Shown here: positions 25,530 through 35,050 of the stretch, piece after piece | How the letters are laid out: each line of letters begins with the position of its first letter | How positions within the stretch are numbered: the first letter of the stretch is position 1 | Origin: Candidatus Cloacimonadota bacterium | GTDB lineage: Bacteria; Cloacimonadota; Cloacimonadia; Cloacimonadales; Cloacimonadaceae | Length of the DNA: 42,644 nucleotides | NCBI GenBank assembly: GCA_012522935.1 | Contig: JAAYJN010000041.1 | Location: 1-42,644 of the forward strand | Reading direction: 5' to 3' | Notes under the pieces: generated by a model | Database searches by the model: none | The model's input: the letters and a program-made list of their open reading frames with translations, nothing else | Told to the model about the DNA's origin: nothing | Program-made: the position numbers and the translations under genes

Positions 25530-26275
25530 ATTGCTCCAAAGAGGATCCACGCCACAAAGAAATCCATGATGAGGATGGTGACGGCGCTATAGACCACGGT
25601 TTTGGTGGTGGCTGTGCCCACTCCTTCGGCACCGCCTTCGCTGCGGTCTCCAAAGTAGCAGCTGAGCGTGGTGATGATAAAACCGAACACAGCAGATTTG
25701 ATGAGCCCACCCCAGAGATCGAAGGGCTGGAAATAGCTCTTCATATTGTTAAAGAAAGTATGCCAGTGTATGCCGTAACGCAGCCAGGAAAAGTACCAGG
25801 CGCAGATGATGCCCACGATATTGGCAAACACGGTCAAGAGCGGGAAGGTGATGATTCCGGATAGGATTCTGGGCATATACAAGAATTCTGCGGGCTGTAT
25901 ATTCATGCTGCGCAGGGCATCCAGCTGTTCACTCACCTTCATCGTTCCGATCTCTGCGGCGATGGATGCGCCCACCTTTCCCGTCATTACCAATGCCGTC
26001 AACACGGGCGCCAGCTCCACCATGGTGGATTTGGAGATCAATACGCTGAGGAGGTGGATGGGGATATAGCCCTTGGATTGGTAAACCGCCTGCAATGCCG
26101 TAACCAAGCCGGTGAAGGCGGCGGTGAGTGCAATCAAAAAAAGCGAATCAAAACCGATTCGCCTGAGTTGGATAAATATTTCCTGTCTGCGGATGAAGAC
26201 AGATTTGAGCGCCTTCAAAGCCTGAGCGGTGAAAACCACATAATCACCCAGTGCCCAAAGGAAGCTATTGTTCAT
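25526..26275 (-). CDS. mlaE: MlaE-type ABC transporter permease
   Basis: A 249-residue inner-membrane protein of the MlaE/YrbE family. The core SKSTMVELAPVLTALVMTGKVGASIAAEIGTMKVSEQLDALRSM is the classic signature; several hydrophobic helices surround it. MlaE with ATPase MlaF and the MCE protein MlaD moves phospholipids between the membranes. Here no mlaF or mlaD lies beside it: upstream is dnaB (11-base overlap) and downstream the binding lipoprotein. Partners must be encoded elsewhere. No good SD; translation is probably coupled to dnaB. Confidence 0.93.
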   Translation of the reverse strand: MNNSFLWALGDYVVFTAQALKALKSVFIRRQEIFIQLRRIGFDSLFLIALTAAFTGLVTALQAVYQSKGYIPIHLLSVLISKSTMVELAPVLTALVMTGKVGASIAAEIGTMKVSEQLDALRSMNIQPAEFLYMPRILSGIITFPLLTVFANIVGIICAWYFSWLRYGIHWHTFFNNMKSYFQPFDLWGGLIKSAVFGFIITTLSCYFGDRSEGGAEGVGTATTKTVVYSAVTILIMDFFVAWILFGAM

Positions 26276-27638
26276 GGAAGGAATCTAAACTGCGGAAGAG
26301 GGTGTATTCTTTTACAAAGCTGAGGTCTACGGAGCCGGTGGAGCCATGCCTGTTTTTGCCAATGATGATCTCGGCAACGCCGGGCTTTTCGCTCTTTTCC
26401 TGATAATAATAATCGTCTCTATAGATAAACATCACCAAGTCTGCATCCTGCTCGATGGCGCCGGATTCTCGCAGGTCTGCCAGGCGGGGGCGTTTGTCAT
26501 CACGGTTTTCCAATCCACGGTTGAGCTGGGAGAGGGCAATGACGGGGATTTTCATGTCTTTGGCAAGGATTTTGAGGGCGCGGGAGATTTCTGAGATTTC
26601 CTGCTGGCGGTTTTCTCTATCGCGGGGCAGGGTCATTAGTTGCAGATAGTCTATAAGGATGAGGTCCAATCCTCCCACTTCAGCAGCCAGACGGCGGGTT
26701 TTTGCCCTGATATCGAGAGGGCTGTTGGTGCCGGATTCATCTATGTAAATCTGCTTGGTGGAAAGCACGTCTGAGGCTTGCATGATTCGCCGCAACACCT
26801 CTTCATTCATCCCATAACCCTTCAGCATGTTTTCCATATTCACCTCTGCTGCAGAGGCAAACATCCTCATCACCACTTCATCAGCTGCCATCTCCATGGT
26901 GAATACTCCCACTTTTTTGGCTTGGTTCACTGCGGCGTTGCTGGCTATATTGAGCGCCAATGAGGTCTTACCCATGGCGGGGCGGGCTGCTATGATGATA
27001 AACTGGCCGGGACGGAAGCCTCCGGTGAGCTTGTCCAAATCTGAAAACCCGGAAGACACTCCCATTACGGGGACCTTTGAGGTAGCGATGGAATCTATGG
27101 TATGTAGTACATCACCACTGATGGAATCCAGCCTCACAAAGCCTTGGTGTGAAGGCAGCTCAGCTATGGCAAAGATGGATTGCTCGGCATCGTCAACCAC
27201 GCTTTTCACCGGTTTGGTGGAGCTGTAACAGTTTTCAATGATTCCGTTACAGGCTACTATAAGGTGACGCAAAAGCGCCCTTTCCACCACGATATTGAGG
27301 TGGTATTCAAAGTTTGCACTGGAGACCACCAGGTCTGCCAGTTCGCTGATGGCGGGTGTTCCGCCCACCTTTTCCAGATGTTTGTTACGTTTCAGCCTGT
27401 CCAAAAGGGTGAGGATATCGATTTCTATGCTTTCATTAAACAGCTCGGCAATGGTGCGAAAGATGAGCTTGTGAGCAGGCTTGTAGAGGTATTCCTCTTT
27501 GATCATTTCGATGCCTTTGCTCACCACGTCGGCATCTATCAGCATGGCAGACAGAATTGCTGCTTCGGCGTTGATATCCGCAGGCAGAGAGCGTTCGGAA
27601 ATCTTCTGGGGGTCTTGGGGTGCTGTTTTCTTTGCCAT
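26265..27638 (-). CDS. dnaB: Replicative DNA helicase DnaB
   Basis: A 457-residue hexameric 5'-3' helicase. The N-terminal helical domain (DINAEAAILSAMLIDADV) leads into the RecA-like domain with GGFRPGQFIIIAARPAMGKTSLALNIA (Walker A ARPAMGKT at 218-225), the ESGAIEQDADLVMFIYRDDYY segment and GKNRHGSTGSVDLSF at the end. No intein. The frame is open to a TTG at 27650 that overlaps the coaD stop as TTGA; the ATG at 27638 is preferred because the protein then starts MAKK, but neither start has a good SD. It lies in the coaD-dnaB-mlaE stretch of the operon. Confidence 0.97.
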   Translation of the reverse strand: MAKKTAPQDPQKISERSLPADINAEAAILSAMLIDADVVSKGIEMIKEEYLYKPAHKLIFRTIAELFNESIEIDILTLLDRLKRNKHLEKVGGTPAISELADLVVSSANFEYHLNIVVERALLRHLIVACNGIIENCYSSTKPVKSVVDDAEQSIFAIAELPSHQGFVRLDSISGDVLHTIDSIATSKVPVMGVSSGFSDLDKLTGGFRPGQFIIIAARPAMGKTSLALNIASNAAVNQAKKVGVFTMEMAADEVVMRMFASAAEVNMENMLKGYGMNEEVLRRIMQASDVLSTKQIYIDESGTNSPLDIRAKTRRLAAEVGGLDLILIDYLQLMTLPRDRENRQQEISEISRALKILAKDMKIPVIALSQLNRGLENRDDKRPRLADLRESGAIEQDADLVMFIYRDDYYYQEKSEKPGVAEIIIGKNRHGSTGSVDLSFVKEYTLFRSLDSFHEQ

Positions 27639-27646
27639 ACTGGGGC

Positions 27647-28132
27647 TCAAGTTTTGGGGTATATCTTTTGCTCGTAAAAGCGGATCACAGGTGGGGGCAC
27701 AAAGTCTGTCAAGGGTGCCTTCAGATCAGCCAATTGCCGCACCATGGATGATGATAGATACATATATTTGAGGGATGGCACCAAGAAGATGGTCTCTATC
27801 TGGGGCTTCAGCTTTTTGTTTGTGAGAGCCAAGGAAAGCTCATACTCAAAGTCTGACACCGCCCGCAGGCCGCGTATCATCGTGTTACACTCCATCTTCT
27901 GGGCAAAATCAACCACCAGCCCACTAAAGCTCATTACCTTCACATTGGGCATGCCGTTTGTGGCTTCATTACACAGGTTCAGGCGTTCTTCCAGGTTGAA
28001 ATTGCTATCCTTGCCAGTATAATCTGCCACTGCCAAGATAACCTCGTCAAACATGTGGGCAGCCTTATTTAGGATATCCAGATGCCCCAAGGTGATGGGA
28101 TCGAAAGTGCCGGGATACAAAGCGCGATGCAT
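27647..28132 (-). CDS. coaD: Phosphopantetheine adenylyltransferase
   Basis: A 161-residue nucleotidyltransferase for the fourth step of CoA synthesis (4'-phosphopantetheine plus ATP to dephospho-CoA). Motifs: YPGTFDPITLGH near residue 6 (T14-x-G-H17 of the T/HxGH motif), IRGLRAVSDFEYELSLALTNKKL in the middle and the YLSSSMVR motif at 127-134. Length is normal. The gene follows pepP by 5 bases and is 8 bases before the dnaB ATG. Together with panD and panC in the same direction it contributes to CoA supply. Confidence 0.97.
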   Translation of the reverse strand: MHRALYPGTFDPITLGHLDILNKAAHMFDEVILAVADYTGKDSNFNLEERLNLCNEATNGMPNVKVMSFSGLVVDFAQKMECNTMIRGLRAVSDFEYELSLALTNKKLKPQIETIFLVPSLKYMYLSSSMVRQLADLKAPLTDFVPPPVIRFYEQKIYPKT

Positions 28133-28137
28133 GGGGT

Positions 28138-29370
28138 TTACTTCTTCAGTGCCTGCTGGCGGATTGCTTCGATTTCGTCTATTTCTTTGGGGATGTTACG
28201 CGAGAGCACTATGTGCCCTTCCTCAGTTACCAATACGTCATCCTCGATACGCACACCGAGGCTTTCCTCTTCCAGATACAGGCCTGGTTCCACGGTGACT
28301 ACATGACCGGGCTCCAATACAGCCTCACGCCCACCCACATCGTGGGTATCCATGCCCAGGAAGTGGCTCACGCTATGCATGTAATGCTTCACAATCTCTT
28401 GCGGCTCTTTGATCAAGCCGATGGCAAGGGTAGCTTCGGTGAGCAGCTCACGGGTGCGCAAGTTCATCTCTCCCAAAGTCATACCGGGCTTGATCATGCT
28501 GATGATTTGCTTTTGCACATCCAGCACAATCTGGTAAATCTGACGCTGTCTATCAGTGAAGTGACCATCAATGGGGAAGCAGCGGGTGATATCAGCGCTA
28601 TAGTTTTCATAAGAGGCACCCACGTCCATCAGGACCAGTTGTCCGGCTTCGATGCGGCAATCGTTACGTCCATAGTGCAGAGTGGCAGCATTCACGCCAG
28701 AAGCAATGATGGGAGCAAAGCCCCAATTATTGATTCCACTTCTCTGCATCCGATAAAAGAGCATGGCTTCCAGCTCATATTCATACATCTCTGCTGTAAC
28801 GGATTCCATCACGTCCATAATCCCTTGGCCGGTCACGTCAATCGCCTTTTGCAGGGCTTTGATTTCATGCTCATCTTTGATCATGCGCAAGGGGGATATC
28901 AGCTTGGTGATATCGGCAATGGCAAGCTGTGGATAGCGCTGGCGCAAGGGTTCCAACCGGAATAGGGGCAGGCTGAGAGGCATATTCAAAGACTGGGCTC
29001 CAAGGTTGCTCCACACTTTGGAAAGCAGCGGCGCAAACATACCCAAGACGCCATCATATTCATCGAGGAACTGAACCTTTTCCACTCCACTGATGTCTCT
29101 TGCTTCAGCAGGGGTCATTTTCTTGCCGTCCCACACCTCACGCTCAGGGATGCCACGCTCGATAAAGAGCATCTCACTGTGGGTTTCTCCCCTTTTGACT
29201 ATCATCAGAACCGCCTCCGGTATCTTGAGGCCGGTGAGGTAGAGGAAGTTATTATCCTGTGTGAATTTGATCAGGTTTTCAGCGGGCTTGGCAAACACGA
29301 TGGTGGCTTCACCATCCAAGAGTGAAGACGCCAGTTTTGCCCTGCGGTCAGCAAAGGGTATGTGGTTCAT
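28138..29370 (-). CDS. pepP: Xaa-Pro aminopeptidase (M24B)
   Basis: A 410-residue metallopeptidase that removes N-terminal residues before proline. The AMP_N-like domain (about 1-130, with DNNFLYLTGL) is followed by the pita-bread domain: LMDVGASYENYSADITRCFP supplies two Asp ligands, MHSVSHFLGMDTHDVGG the His, and VEPGLY and RIEDDVLV the Glu ligands. The frame is open to a TTG at 29382, but the ATG at 29370 is used because GGAG is 8 bases before it. Cytoplasmic; sensible for a peptide-fermenting organism. It lies between a lipoprotein gene (21 bases upstream) and coaD. Confidence 0.95.
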   Translation of the reverse strand: MNHIPFADRRAKLASSLLDGEATIVFAKPAENLIKFTQDNNFLYLTGLKIPEAVLMIVKRGETHSEMLFIERGIPEREVWDGKKMTPAEARDISGVEKVQFLDEYDGVLGMFAPLLSKVWSNLGAQSLNMPLSLPLFRLEPLRQRYPQLAIADITKLISPLRMIKDEHEIKALQKAIDVTGQGIMDVMESVTAEMYEYELEAMLFYRMQRSGINNWGFAPIIASGVNAATLHYGRNDCRIEAGQLVLMDVGASYENYSADITRCFPIDGHFTDRQRQIYQIVLDVQKQIISMIKPGMTLGEMNLRTRELLTEATLAIGLIKEPQEIVKHYMHSVSHFLGMDTHDVGGREAVLEPGHVVTVEPGLYLEEESLGVRIEDDVLVTEEGHIVLSRNIPKEIDEIEAIRQQALKK

Positions 29371-29391
29371 TATGTACTCCAATTGGTGGGT

Positions 29392-29994
29392 TTATCTTGG
29401 TATGGGAGCCGTGTAGGGCTTGGAAGTGGTTGTTAGTCCAGTCTTTTTGGCGTGATTTGTAAAGGTGCTTACCTTCAGTTCCAGGGTTTCGTTCAGAGCA
29501 ATGGGCTGGTTCATCTTATACCGCATTGTGCCATCACTGATTACAATTTTCACATCCCATGCCGTATCAGTGAGCGTCCAGCTGCTGATTGCTTCTGGCA
29601 AGAGACTTTCTGTAATGAGGTTTTCGCCAAAGTCAGTTTGGGTGCGAGGGCTGATATACAGCTCAGAAATGGTATACTGAGAATCGTTGGTGATACTCAT
29701 CATGCCAGCGGTGGCATTGATGTTCACTGTGGTGGGCAGACCGGGGCTCACGGTGCGGGTCTCTGAATCCGGCAGCACATAATTGCCAGAATAATTTACT
29801 GTGACTGTGGTGGATTCGGTATAGTAACGGCTCCAGCCGCTGCCAGCTACGATCTCCATGGGTTGGCCATTGTTGATGGCTACCTCCACGGAGGCGTTTG
29901 TGCGGTTTCTAATGCGCAATTCACCGTCTTCATCGCATGCCATTAACAGCAAGCCGGCGAAGATAATGAGGGCAATAATCGAAAGTTTACGCAT
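29392..29994 (-). CDS. Hypothetical lipoprotein
   Basis: A 200-residue protein of unknown function. From the ATG at 29992-29994 (AAAGGAG 9 bases before it) the signal MRKLSIIALIIFAGLLLMAC has a lipobox with Cys20. The mature part is Thr/Ser-rich and beta-strand-like (RIRNRTNASVEVAIN, TTVNINATAG, SITNDSQYTISELYISP), which resembles a two-sandwich arrangement, but no family was recognised. The frame extends upstream to 30039, overlapping clpX; that start would bury the signal peptide. It lies 13 bases after clpX and 21 before pepP, in the main housekeeping array. Confidence 0.8.
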   Translation of the reverse strand: MRKLSIIALIIFAGLLLMACDEDGELRIRNRTNASVEVAINNGQPMEIVAGSGWSRYYTESTTVTVNYSGNYVLPDSETRTVSPGLPTTVNINATAGMMSITNDSQYTISELYISPRTQTDFGENLITESLLPEAISSWTLTDTAWDVKIVISDGTMRYKMNQPIALNETLELKVSTFTNHAKKTGLTTTSKPYTAPIPR

Positions 29995-30007
29995 TGCTAA
30001 TACTCCT

Positions 30008-31252
30008 TTACTTTGTGCTTGCCGCAGGTTTGGCAGCAAGTTTCTTTATTTTGGTATATTCAGGTTTTTCCAGGCTTTTTACCGTTTCTGAAGTGATGGT
30101 ACAGGATTCGATGGTGGGATTATCGGGGATTTCATACATGATCTCCAGCATAAACTTTTCCATAATGCTGCGCAATCCTCTGGCACCCGTCTTTTGAGTG
30201 ATGGCGATACGAGCAATTTCCTGCAGTGCATCAGGTTCCCATTTGAGGGTAACCCCATCCAGTTCAAAGTATCTTTCATACTGTTTACAGATGGCGTTTT
30301 TGGGCTGGGTGAGGATTGCCATCAGGGCTGCTTCATCCAGCTCGTGCAAGGCACAGGTGACGGGCATTCTGCCAATCAATTCCGGGATGAGGCCATAACG
30401 CAGGAGATCTTGTGAGCCCACATGCTCAAAGATATTTGTCTCATCCACTTTGGCGGAAAGCTTCACGTCAAAACCTATCACCTTCTTATCCAGGCGTTCT
30501 TTGATGATCTTCTCCAAACCAAAGAAAGCGCCACCGGCTATAAAGAGGATATTCTTGGTATCCATCTCGATGAATTCTTGTTGGGGATGCTTGCGCCCGC
30601 CTTTGGGAGGCACGTTTACCTTGGTGCCTTCCAGTATCTTGAGCAGTGCCTGTTGCACGCCCTCTCCGGATACGTCTCTGGTGATGGAAGGCGTCTCAGA
30701 TTTGCGGCTGATTTTATCCAGTTCATCGATATAGACGATGCCGCGCTCGGCTTTTTGGACATCATAATCTGCAGCCTGCAGGAGGCGAACAAGGATGTTT
30801 TCCACGTCTTCGCCCACGTAGCCCGCTTCGGTGAGGGTGGTGGCATCAGAGATGGCAAACGGCACCTTCAGATAGCGTGCCAAGGTCTGTGCAATCAAGG
30901 TCTTGCCGCTACCGGTGGGTCCCATCATCAGGATGTTGCTCTTTTCCAGCTCCACCTCATCGCCGGGTGCTTGGCGGAAGATACGTTTATAGTGATTATA
31001 GACCGCCACAGAGATGATCATTTTAGCGTTTTCCTGCCCGATCACGTATTGGTCCAAGTATTGTTTTATCTTGCTGGGAATGGGAAGCTCAAAATCACCC
31101 AGTTCCACGGCTGGCTCGCTGGATTCTATGATGTTGTTACACATGCCGATGCATTCATCACAGATATTGCCGGCGATGCCGCGAATCAGGGTTTGAACTT
31201 CCGATTCAGCCCTTCCACAGAAGGAGCAGCTTAGGTTTTTATAGCGATCCAA
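30008..31252 (-). CDS. clpX: ATP-dependent protease unfoldase ClpX
   Basis: A 414-residue AAA+ unfoldase. Zinc-binding cysteines C9, C12, C31 and C34 form the N-terminal C4 module; Walker A GPTGSGKT is at 111-118, Walker B IVYIDE near 172-177, and the pore loop GYVGED near 144. An IGF tripeptide at 259-261 is the ClpP-docking loop. The start is TTG with an ideal AAGGAGG 5 bases before it; no ATG is in frame nearby. It follows clpP after a 68-base gap that contains a TTGACA but no good -10 box. It feeds substrates to ClpP in the cytoplasm. Confidence 0.97.
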   Translation of the reverse strand: MDRYKNLSCSFCGRAESEVQTLIRGIAGNICDECIGMCNNIIESSEPAVELGDFELPIPSKIKQYLDQYVIGQENAKMIISVAVYNHYKRIFRQAPGDEVELEKSNILMMGPTGSGKTLIAQTLARYLKVPFAISDATTLTEAGYVGEDVENILVRLLQAADYDVQKAERGIVYIDELDKISRKSETPSITRDVSGEGVQQALLKILEGTKVNVPPKGGRKHPQQEFIEMDTKNILFIAGGAFFGLEKIIKERLDKKVIGFDVKLSAKVDETNIFEHVGSQDLLRYGLIPELIGRMPVTCALHELDEAALMAILTQPKNAICKQYERYFELDGVTLKWEPDALQEIARIAITQKTGARGLRSIMEKFMLEIMYEIPDNPTIESCTITSETVKSLEKPEYTKIKKLAAKPAASTK

Positions 31253-31320
31253 ACATTCCTCCTTGGTTTGCTTGGTGATTGTAATTCAATGTGCACACCA
31301 TGGGCACTATTGTCAAGGGA

Positions 31321-31905
31321 TTATTTGCGTTGGCTGATCACTTCGTCTATCAAGCCGTATTCTTTTGCCTCGAGGGCACTCATAAAAAAGTTTCTATCGG
31401 TATCTGTCTCGATGCGCTTCAAGGTTTTGCCAGTATGCTTGCTCATCAGTTCGTTCATCACACGTCTCAGATACAGGATTTCCTTTGCCTGTATCTCGAT
31501 ATCGCTGGCTTGACCCTGGGCGCCGCCCATGGGTTGATGAATCATGATGCGGCTATAGGGAAGGGCTGTGCGCTTTCCGGGCGCACCGGCTGCCAATAGC
31601 ATCGCTGCCATGCTGGCTGCCATTCCGATACAGATGGTGCTCACCTTGGGTCGGATATATTGCATCGTATCGTATATTGCCAAGCCGGAAGAGATTACGC
31701 CGCCAGGGCTGTTGATATACATAAAGATATCACGCTCCGGGTCTTCGCCTTCCAGGTGCAAGAGCTGCGCCACGATGGAATTGGCAAGGTTGTCTTCTAT
31801 CACTCCGCTTACAAATACGATTCTATCTTTCAGCAGGCGGGAATAGATATCATAGGCGCGTTCACCGCGTCCCACTTGTTCGATTACCATGGGGATATAA
31901 TTCAT
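31321..31905 (-). CDS. clpP: ClpP protease subunit with Asn in the catalytic-Asp position
   Basis: A 194-residue ClpP-family serine protease. GMAASMA gives Ser98 and MIHQPMGG gives His123. At the third triad position the sequence reads [11 protein letters not shown], while most ClpP proteins have TDRDNFMSA; the usual Asp is replaced by Asn172 (codon AAC, checked on the - strand). Listeria ClpP1 is a known natural case of Asn at this site, so activity may be partner-dependent. The remainder is normal, including [15 protein letters not shown]. It overlaps tig by 1 base (TAATG) and lies 68 bases before clpX, the standard tig-clpP-clpX order. Confidence 0.95.
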   Translation of the reverse strand: MNYIPMVIEQVGRGERAYDIYSRLLKDRIVFVSGVIEDNLANSIVAQLLHLEGEDPERDIFMYINSPGGVISSGLAIYDTMQYIRPKVSTICIGMAASMAAMLLAAGAPGKRTALPYSRIMIHQPMGGAQGQASDIEIQAKEILYLRRVMNELMSKHTGKTLKRIETDTDRNFFMSALEAKEYGLIDEVISQRK

Positions 31906-33209
31906 TATTCCTCCGTTGTTTCTGTGTTAGATTCAGTGCTTTCTTCCTGGTTCTGGGTTTCTGCAGGTTCCGGCTCCGGGATATAAAATTCCGCTTTGGC
32001 AGCCAGGCCGCGTAGCATGGTCCATCCTGTGGCATCATACTTGATCCTGTCTGTATCCAGCAATTCCTGATGTCTTTCTTTCCATGCTTCCACGGGGATA
32101 TCTTCCAAGATTGCCAGATGCTCATAATATGTCTGCAAATCCTCATCAGAGAGCGCGGGCTCCAGCATTGCGGTAAGCTCATTTTCCAGATATATATTGA
32201 TCATATATTGGCGCAATTGCATGCGGTATTGATGCTCATAAAACTGGCGCAGACGGCTGTCTGTTTCCTTCTTTAGGGCATCTTGCACCATATATTCAAG
32301 GCTGCGCTTGGGAAGCTCAAAGGGTTTGTCGGCATACAGTTTGCGCAGGATGGCAGAGTTTTCCAAATCCATATTCTGATGCTGGACGCCAGCTTTGAGA
32401 TTGTCTGAAATCTCAGCTTTCAAAGTGGCAAGATCATCATAACCGGCATCTTTGGCAAATTCATCATCAATCTCAGGGATAGTCCTACGGCTGATGGAAT
32501 TTATCATTATCTTGCAGGGATATTCAGTGTCGTTATCCAGATCGGGGAAAGCGTTCTTGCTAAGCAGCTTGATGGTATTTCCCATCAGATTGGCGGTGAA
32601 TTCGTCTCCCACCTTTTTATCCACCAATTCCGGCAATGAGCGCATGGGCATGGAGTCGCCTGCCATCAGGACTCCCTTCACGGGCTCGCTGTTTTCTGCA
32701 GCTTCCACCGTGATATCACACATCACTATATCGTCTGCAACGGCAGTCTCCACTTCCTCTTCATACGCCCTATCCTGTGAAAGTCTGACAAGGATATTAT
32801 CCACCTCTTCTTCCAAAACCATCGGAATGTGAGGAACCTTAAAGGGGTCCGGGATGGTGGCATCCACCTCTGGCTCGTGTTCTATTTCGATAACGGCTAT
32901 AAAATCGCTGCCTTTCTCCCATTTCACGTCCATCACATAGGGGGTGAGGATATATTCAAGCTCATGTTCGTAGGCTGCTTTGCCAAAGTATTCATCGATG
33001 GAATCCTTGATAAAGTATTCGCTGATCTGGGGGCCGTATTGCTTTTCCACCATGGGAAGCGGCGCTTTGCCCATGCGAAATCCCTGAATCTGGACGTCGC
33101 GGGCACTTTTAGCCAAATATTTTTGATAGTCATTGTTGGCAGTTTCCGCATCAACCGTGAGGGTAATCTCTTTGGTGACCGGGTCAAGTTGTTTGATATC
33201 TACCTGCAC
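31905..33209 (-). CDS. tig: Trigger factor
   Basis: A 434-residue ribosome-bound chaperone. The ribosome-binding signature [17 protein letters not shown] is at residues 43-59; a PPIase-like middle domain (about 155-240) and a long helical C-terminal region follow, ending in an acidic Glu/Thr-rich tail. The start is GTG, supported by AGGAGA 6 bases before it. It heads the tig-clpP-clpX group just after tRNA-Leu. Sequence divergence in the PPIase part is larger than in proteobacterial Tig, as expected for this group. Confidence 0.95.
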   Translation of the reverse strand: MQVDIKQLDPVTKEITLTVDAETANNDYQKYLAKSARDVQIQGFRMGKAPLPMVEKQYGPQISEYFIKDSIDEYFGKAAYEHELEYILTPYVMDVKWEKGSDFIAVIEIEHEPEVDATIPDPFKVPHIPMVLEEEVDNILVRLSQDRAYEEEVETAVADDIVMCDITVEAAENSEPVKGVLMAGDSMPMRSLPELVDKKVGDEFTANLMGNTIKLLSKNAFPDLDNDTEYPCKIMINSISRRTIPEIDDEFAKDAGYDDLATLKAEISDNLKAGVQHQNMDLENSAILRKLYADKPFELPKRSLEYMVQDALKKETDSRLRQFYEHQYRMQLRQYMINIYLENELTAMLEPALSDEDLQTYYEHLAILEDIPVEAWKERHQELLDTDRIKYDATGWTMLRGLAAKAEFYIPEPEPAETQNQEESTESNTETTEE

Positions 33210-33243
33210 TTTATTCTCCTATTTTTATTATCCAATATAATGA

Positions 33244-33329
33244 TGGTGCGAAAGAGGGGATTTGAACCCCTACAGGAAAAACCTACTGGATCCTAAGTCC
33301 AGCGCGTCTGCCAGTTCCGCCACTTTCGC
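33244..33329 (-). tRNA. tRNA-Leu (anticodon TAG)
   Basis: An 86-nt class II tRNA on the - strand: acceptor GCGAAAG with CTTTCGC, anticodon loop CTTAGGA (anticodon TAG) on a CTGGA/TCCAG stem, a long variable arm (TAGGTTTTTCCTGTA), T arm GGGG-TTCAAAT-CCCC, and an encoded ACCA 3' end. It lies between panC (39 bases) and tig (34 bases) with no clear promoter of its own, so it may be processed from the operon transcript. Confidence 0.96.
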
Positions 33330-33367
33330 ACATATTATTCAACTATGTTTTCTCACACTCCCCGGAT

Positions 33368-34204
<837 letters not shown>

Positions 34205-34210
34205 CAGAGT

Positions 34211-34558
34211 TTATACAGGCTTGTTATTTTCATCCAAAACAACGATGCGAGGCTGATGAACAGCGGCTTCGGCATCATCCAAAAGGCCATAATTGACGAT
34301 GATTACAATATCGCCCACCATTGCCATACGCGCAGCTGCGCCATTGATTGCTATCTCTCCGCTACCTCTTTCCCCTTCAATGATATAGGTGGAAAATCTG
34401 GCGCCATTATTCACGTTGAATATTTCCACCTTTTCGGATGGAATCATTCCGGCGGCGTCCAGGAGGTCTGGATCAATCTTGATGCTGCCATTGTAATTGA
34501 GGTCACATTCGGTGACCCTTCCACGATGCAGCTTGGAAAGAAGCATATATCTAAGCAT
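34211..34558 (-). CDS. panD: Aspartate 1-decarboxylase
   Basis: A 115-residue pyruvoyl enzyme that makes beta-alanine. From the ATG at 34556-34558 the self-cleavage site is Gly24-Ser25 (LNYNGSIKI), the position known for PanD; the in-frame ATG at 34570 would shift it by four, and GGAG lies 7 bases before the chosen start. The conserved NGAAAR segment and VGDIVIIVNYGLLDDAEA are present. Followed directly by panC. A hairpin that overlaps a TTGACA box lies upstream at 34605-34620. Confidence 0.97.
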   Translation of the reverse strand: MLRYMLLSKLHRGRVTECDLNYNGSIKIDPDLLDAAGMIPSEKVEIFNVNNGARFSTYIIEGERGSGEIAINGAAARMAMVGDIVIIVNYGLLDDAEAAVHQPRIVVLDENNKPV

Positions 34559-34604
34559 TTGTAACTCCATATTTTACAAGTGAAAGCCATGTTTTTGGGC
34601 ATTC

Positions 34605-34620
34605 GCTCTTTGTCAAGAGC
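34605..34620. promoter_or_regulatory. Palindrome overlapping a TTGACA box upstream of panD
   Basis: GCTCTT-TGTC-AAGAGC is a perfect 6-bp inverted repeat. On the - strand its centre reads TTGACA (34611-34616), a perfect -35 box, but the sequence 16-18 bases on (AACATG) is a poor -10. It may be the panD promoter with an operator, or a chance hairpin. Confidence 0.3.
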
Positions 34621-34724
34621 TTTCCTTGCATTTTTATCGGTAAGACCCAAAGTGAGTTTATCACTAATAATATAAGTGAAAATCACAAAATAAACCAATT
34701 ATTCATTTATGCTACAGACAGCTT

Positions 34725-34802
34725 CCCTGTTAACCACCCTTGTCTCTCCCTTGTCTCAGCATGGGTGAGACAAGGGTGGTACAAGTGAGGCTAATGGGCA
34801 AG
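34725..34802. repeat. Dispersed palindromic intergenic repeat, copy 3
   Basis: TTAACCACCCTTGTCTCTCC at 34730-34749 as in the other copies; ACCACCCTTGTCTC has an exact reverse complement GAGACAAGGGTGGT in the right half, and the element ends TAATGGGCAAG, identical to copy 1. It lies between panD and the T9SS-tail gene. The 34559-35050 gap (492 bases) also holds the panD palindrome, two short repeats and a terminator; no gene was found in it. Confidence 0.85.
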
Positions 34803-34883
34803 ATGTGAGTTGGTAGGTGGTAAGCTCACGATCATAGTCATTTAATTATCATAATTCATTGCGAGCGTTAGCGAGCTCCCTAA

Positions 34884-34966
34884 GAGAGTCTCGGAAGAGA
34901 CGATATTTCAGGTCAACTCAAACTATAGCTTTACGTTGCGAGTCTCGGAGAGACGGCATTTTAGGT
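34884..34966. repeat. Pair of short direct repeats with a GTCTC-GGA-GAGAC core
   Basis: Copies at 34884-34913 and 34938-34966 share the pattern GAGTCTCGG(A)AGAGACG(G/A)(C/T)ATTT(T/C)AGGT; each holds an internal inverted repeat GTCTC...GAGAC. Just before them GCGAG-CGTTA-GCGAG is repeated within 34861-34875. They look like decayed small repeats typical of intergenic DNA; no function can be assigned. Confidence 0.55.
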
Positions 34967-34986
34967 TTTAGGTAATAGGTGGATTT

Positions 34987-35025
34987 TTAAGAAAAAGCCC
35001 CAAAACCTGAATGGGCTTTGGGGCT
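34987..35025 (-). terminator. Terminator of the 510-aa T9SS-tail gene
   Basis: On the - strand AGCCCCAAA (35017-35025) pairs with TTTGGGGCT (34996-35004) and runs into TTTTTCTTAAA. It starts 26 bases after the stop. Confidence 0.85.
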
Positions 35026-35050
35026 ATAGGCTATTTGCCAGAGAGATGGA

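Noticed and set aside
26265-27650. Intein in dnaB
   Set aside because: Length is normal and the Walker A region is continuous.
31295-31316. Promoter between clpP and clpX at TTGACA 31311-31316
   Set aside because: The sequence 17 bases on is CACATT, a weak -10; cotranscription with clpP is as likely.
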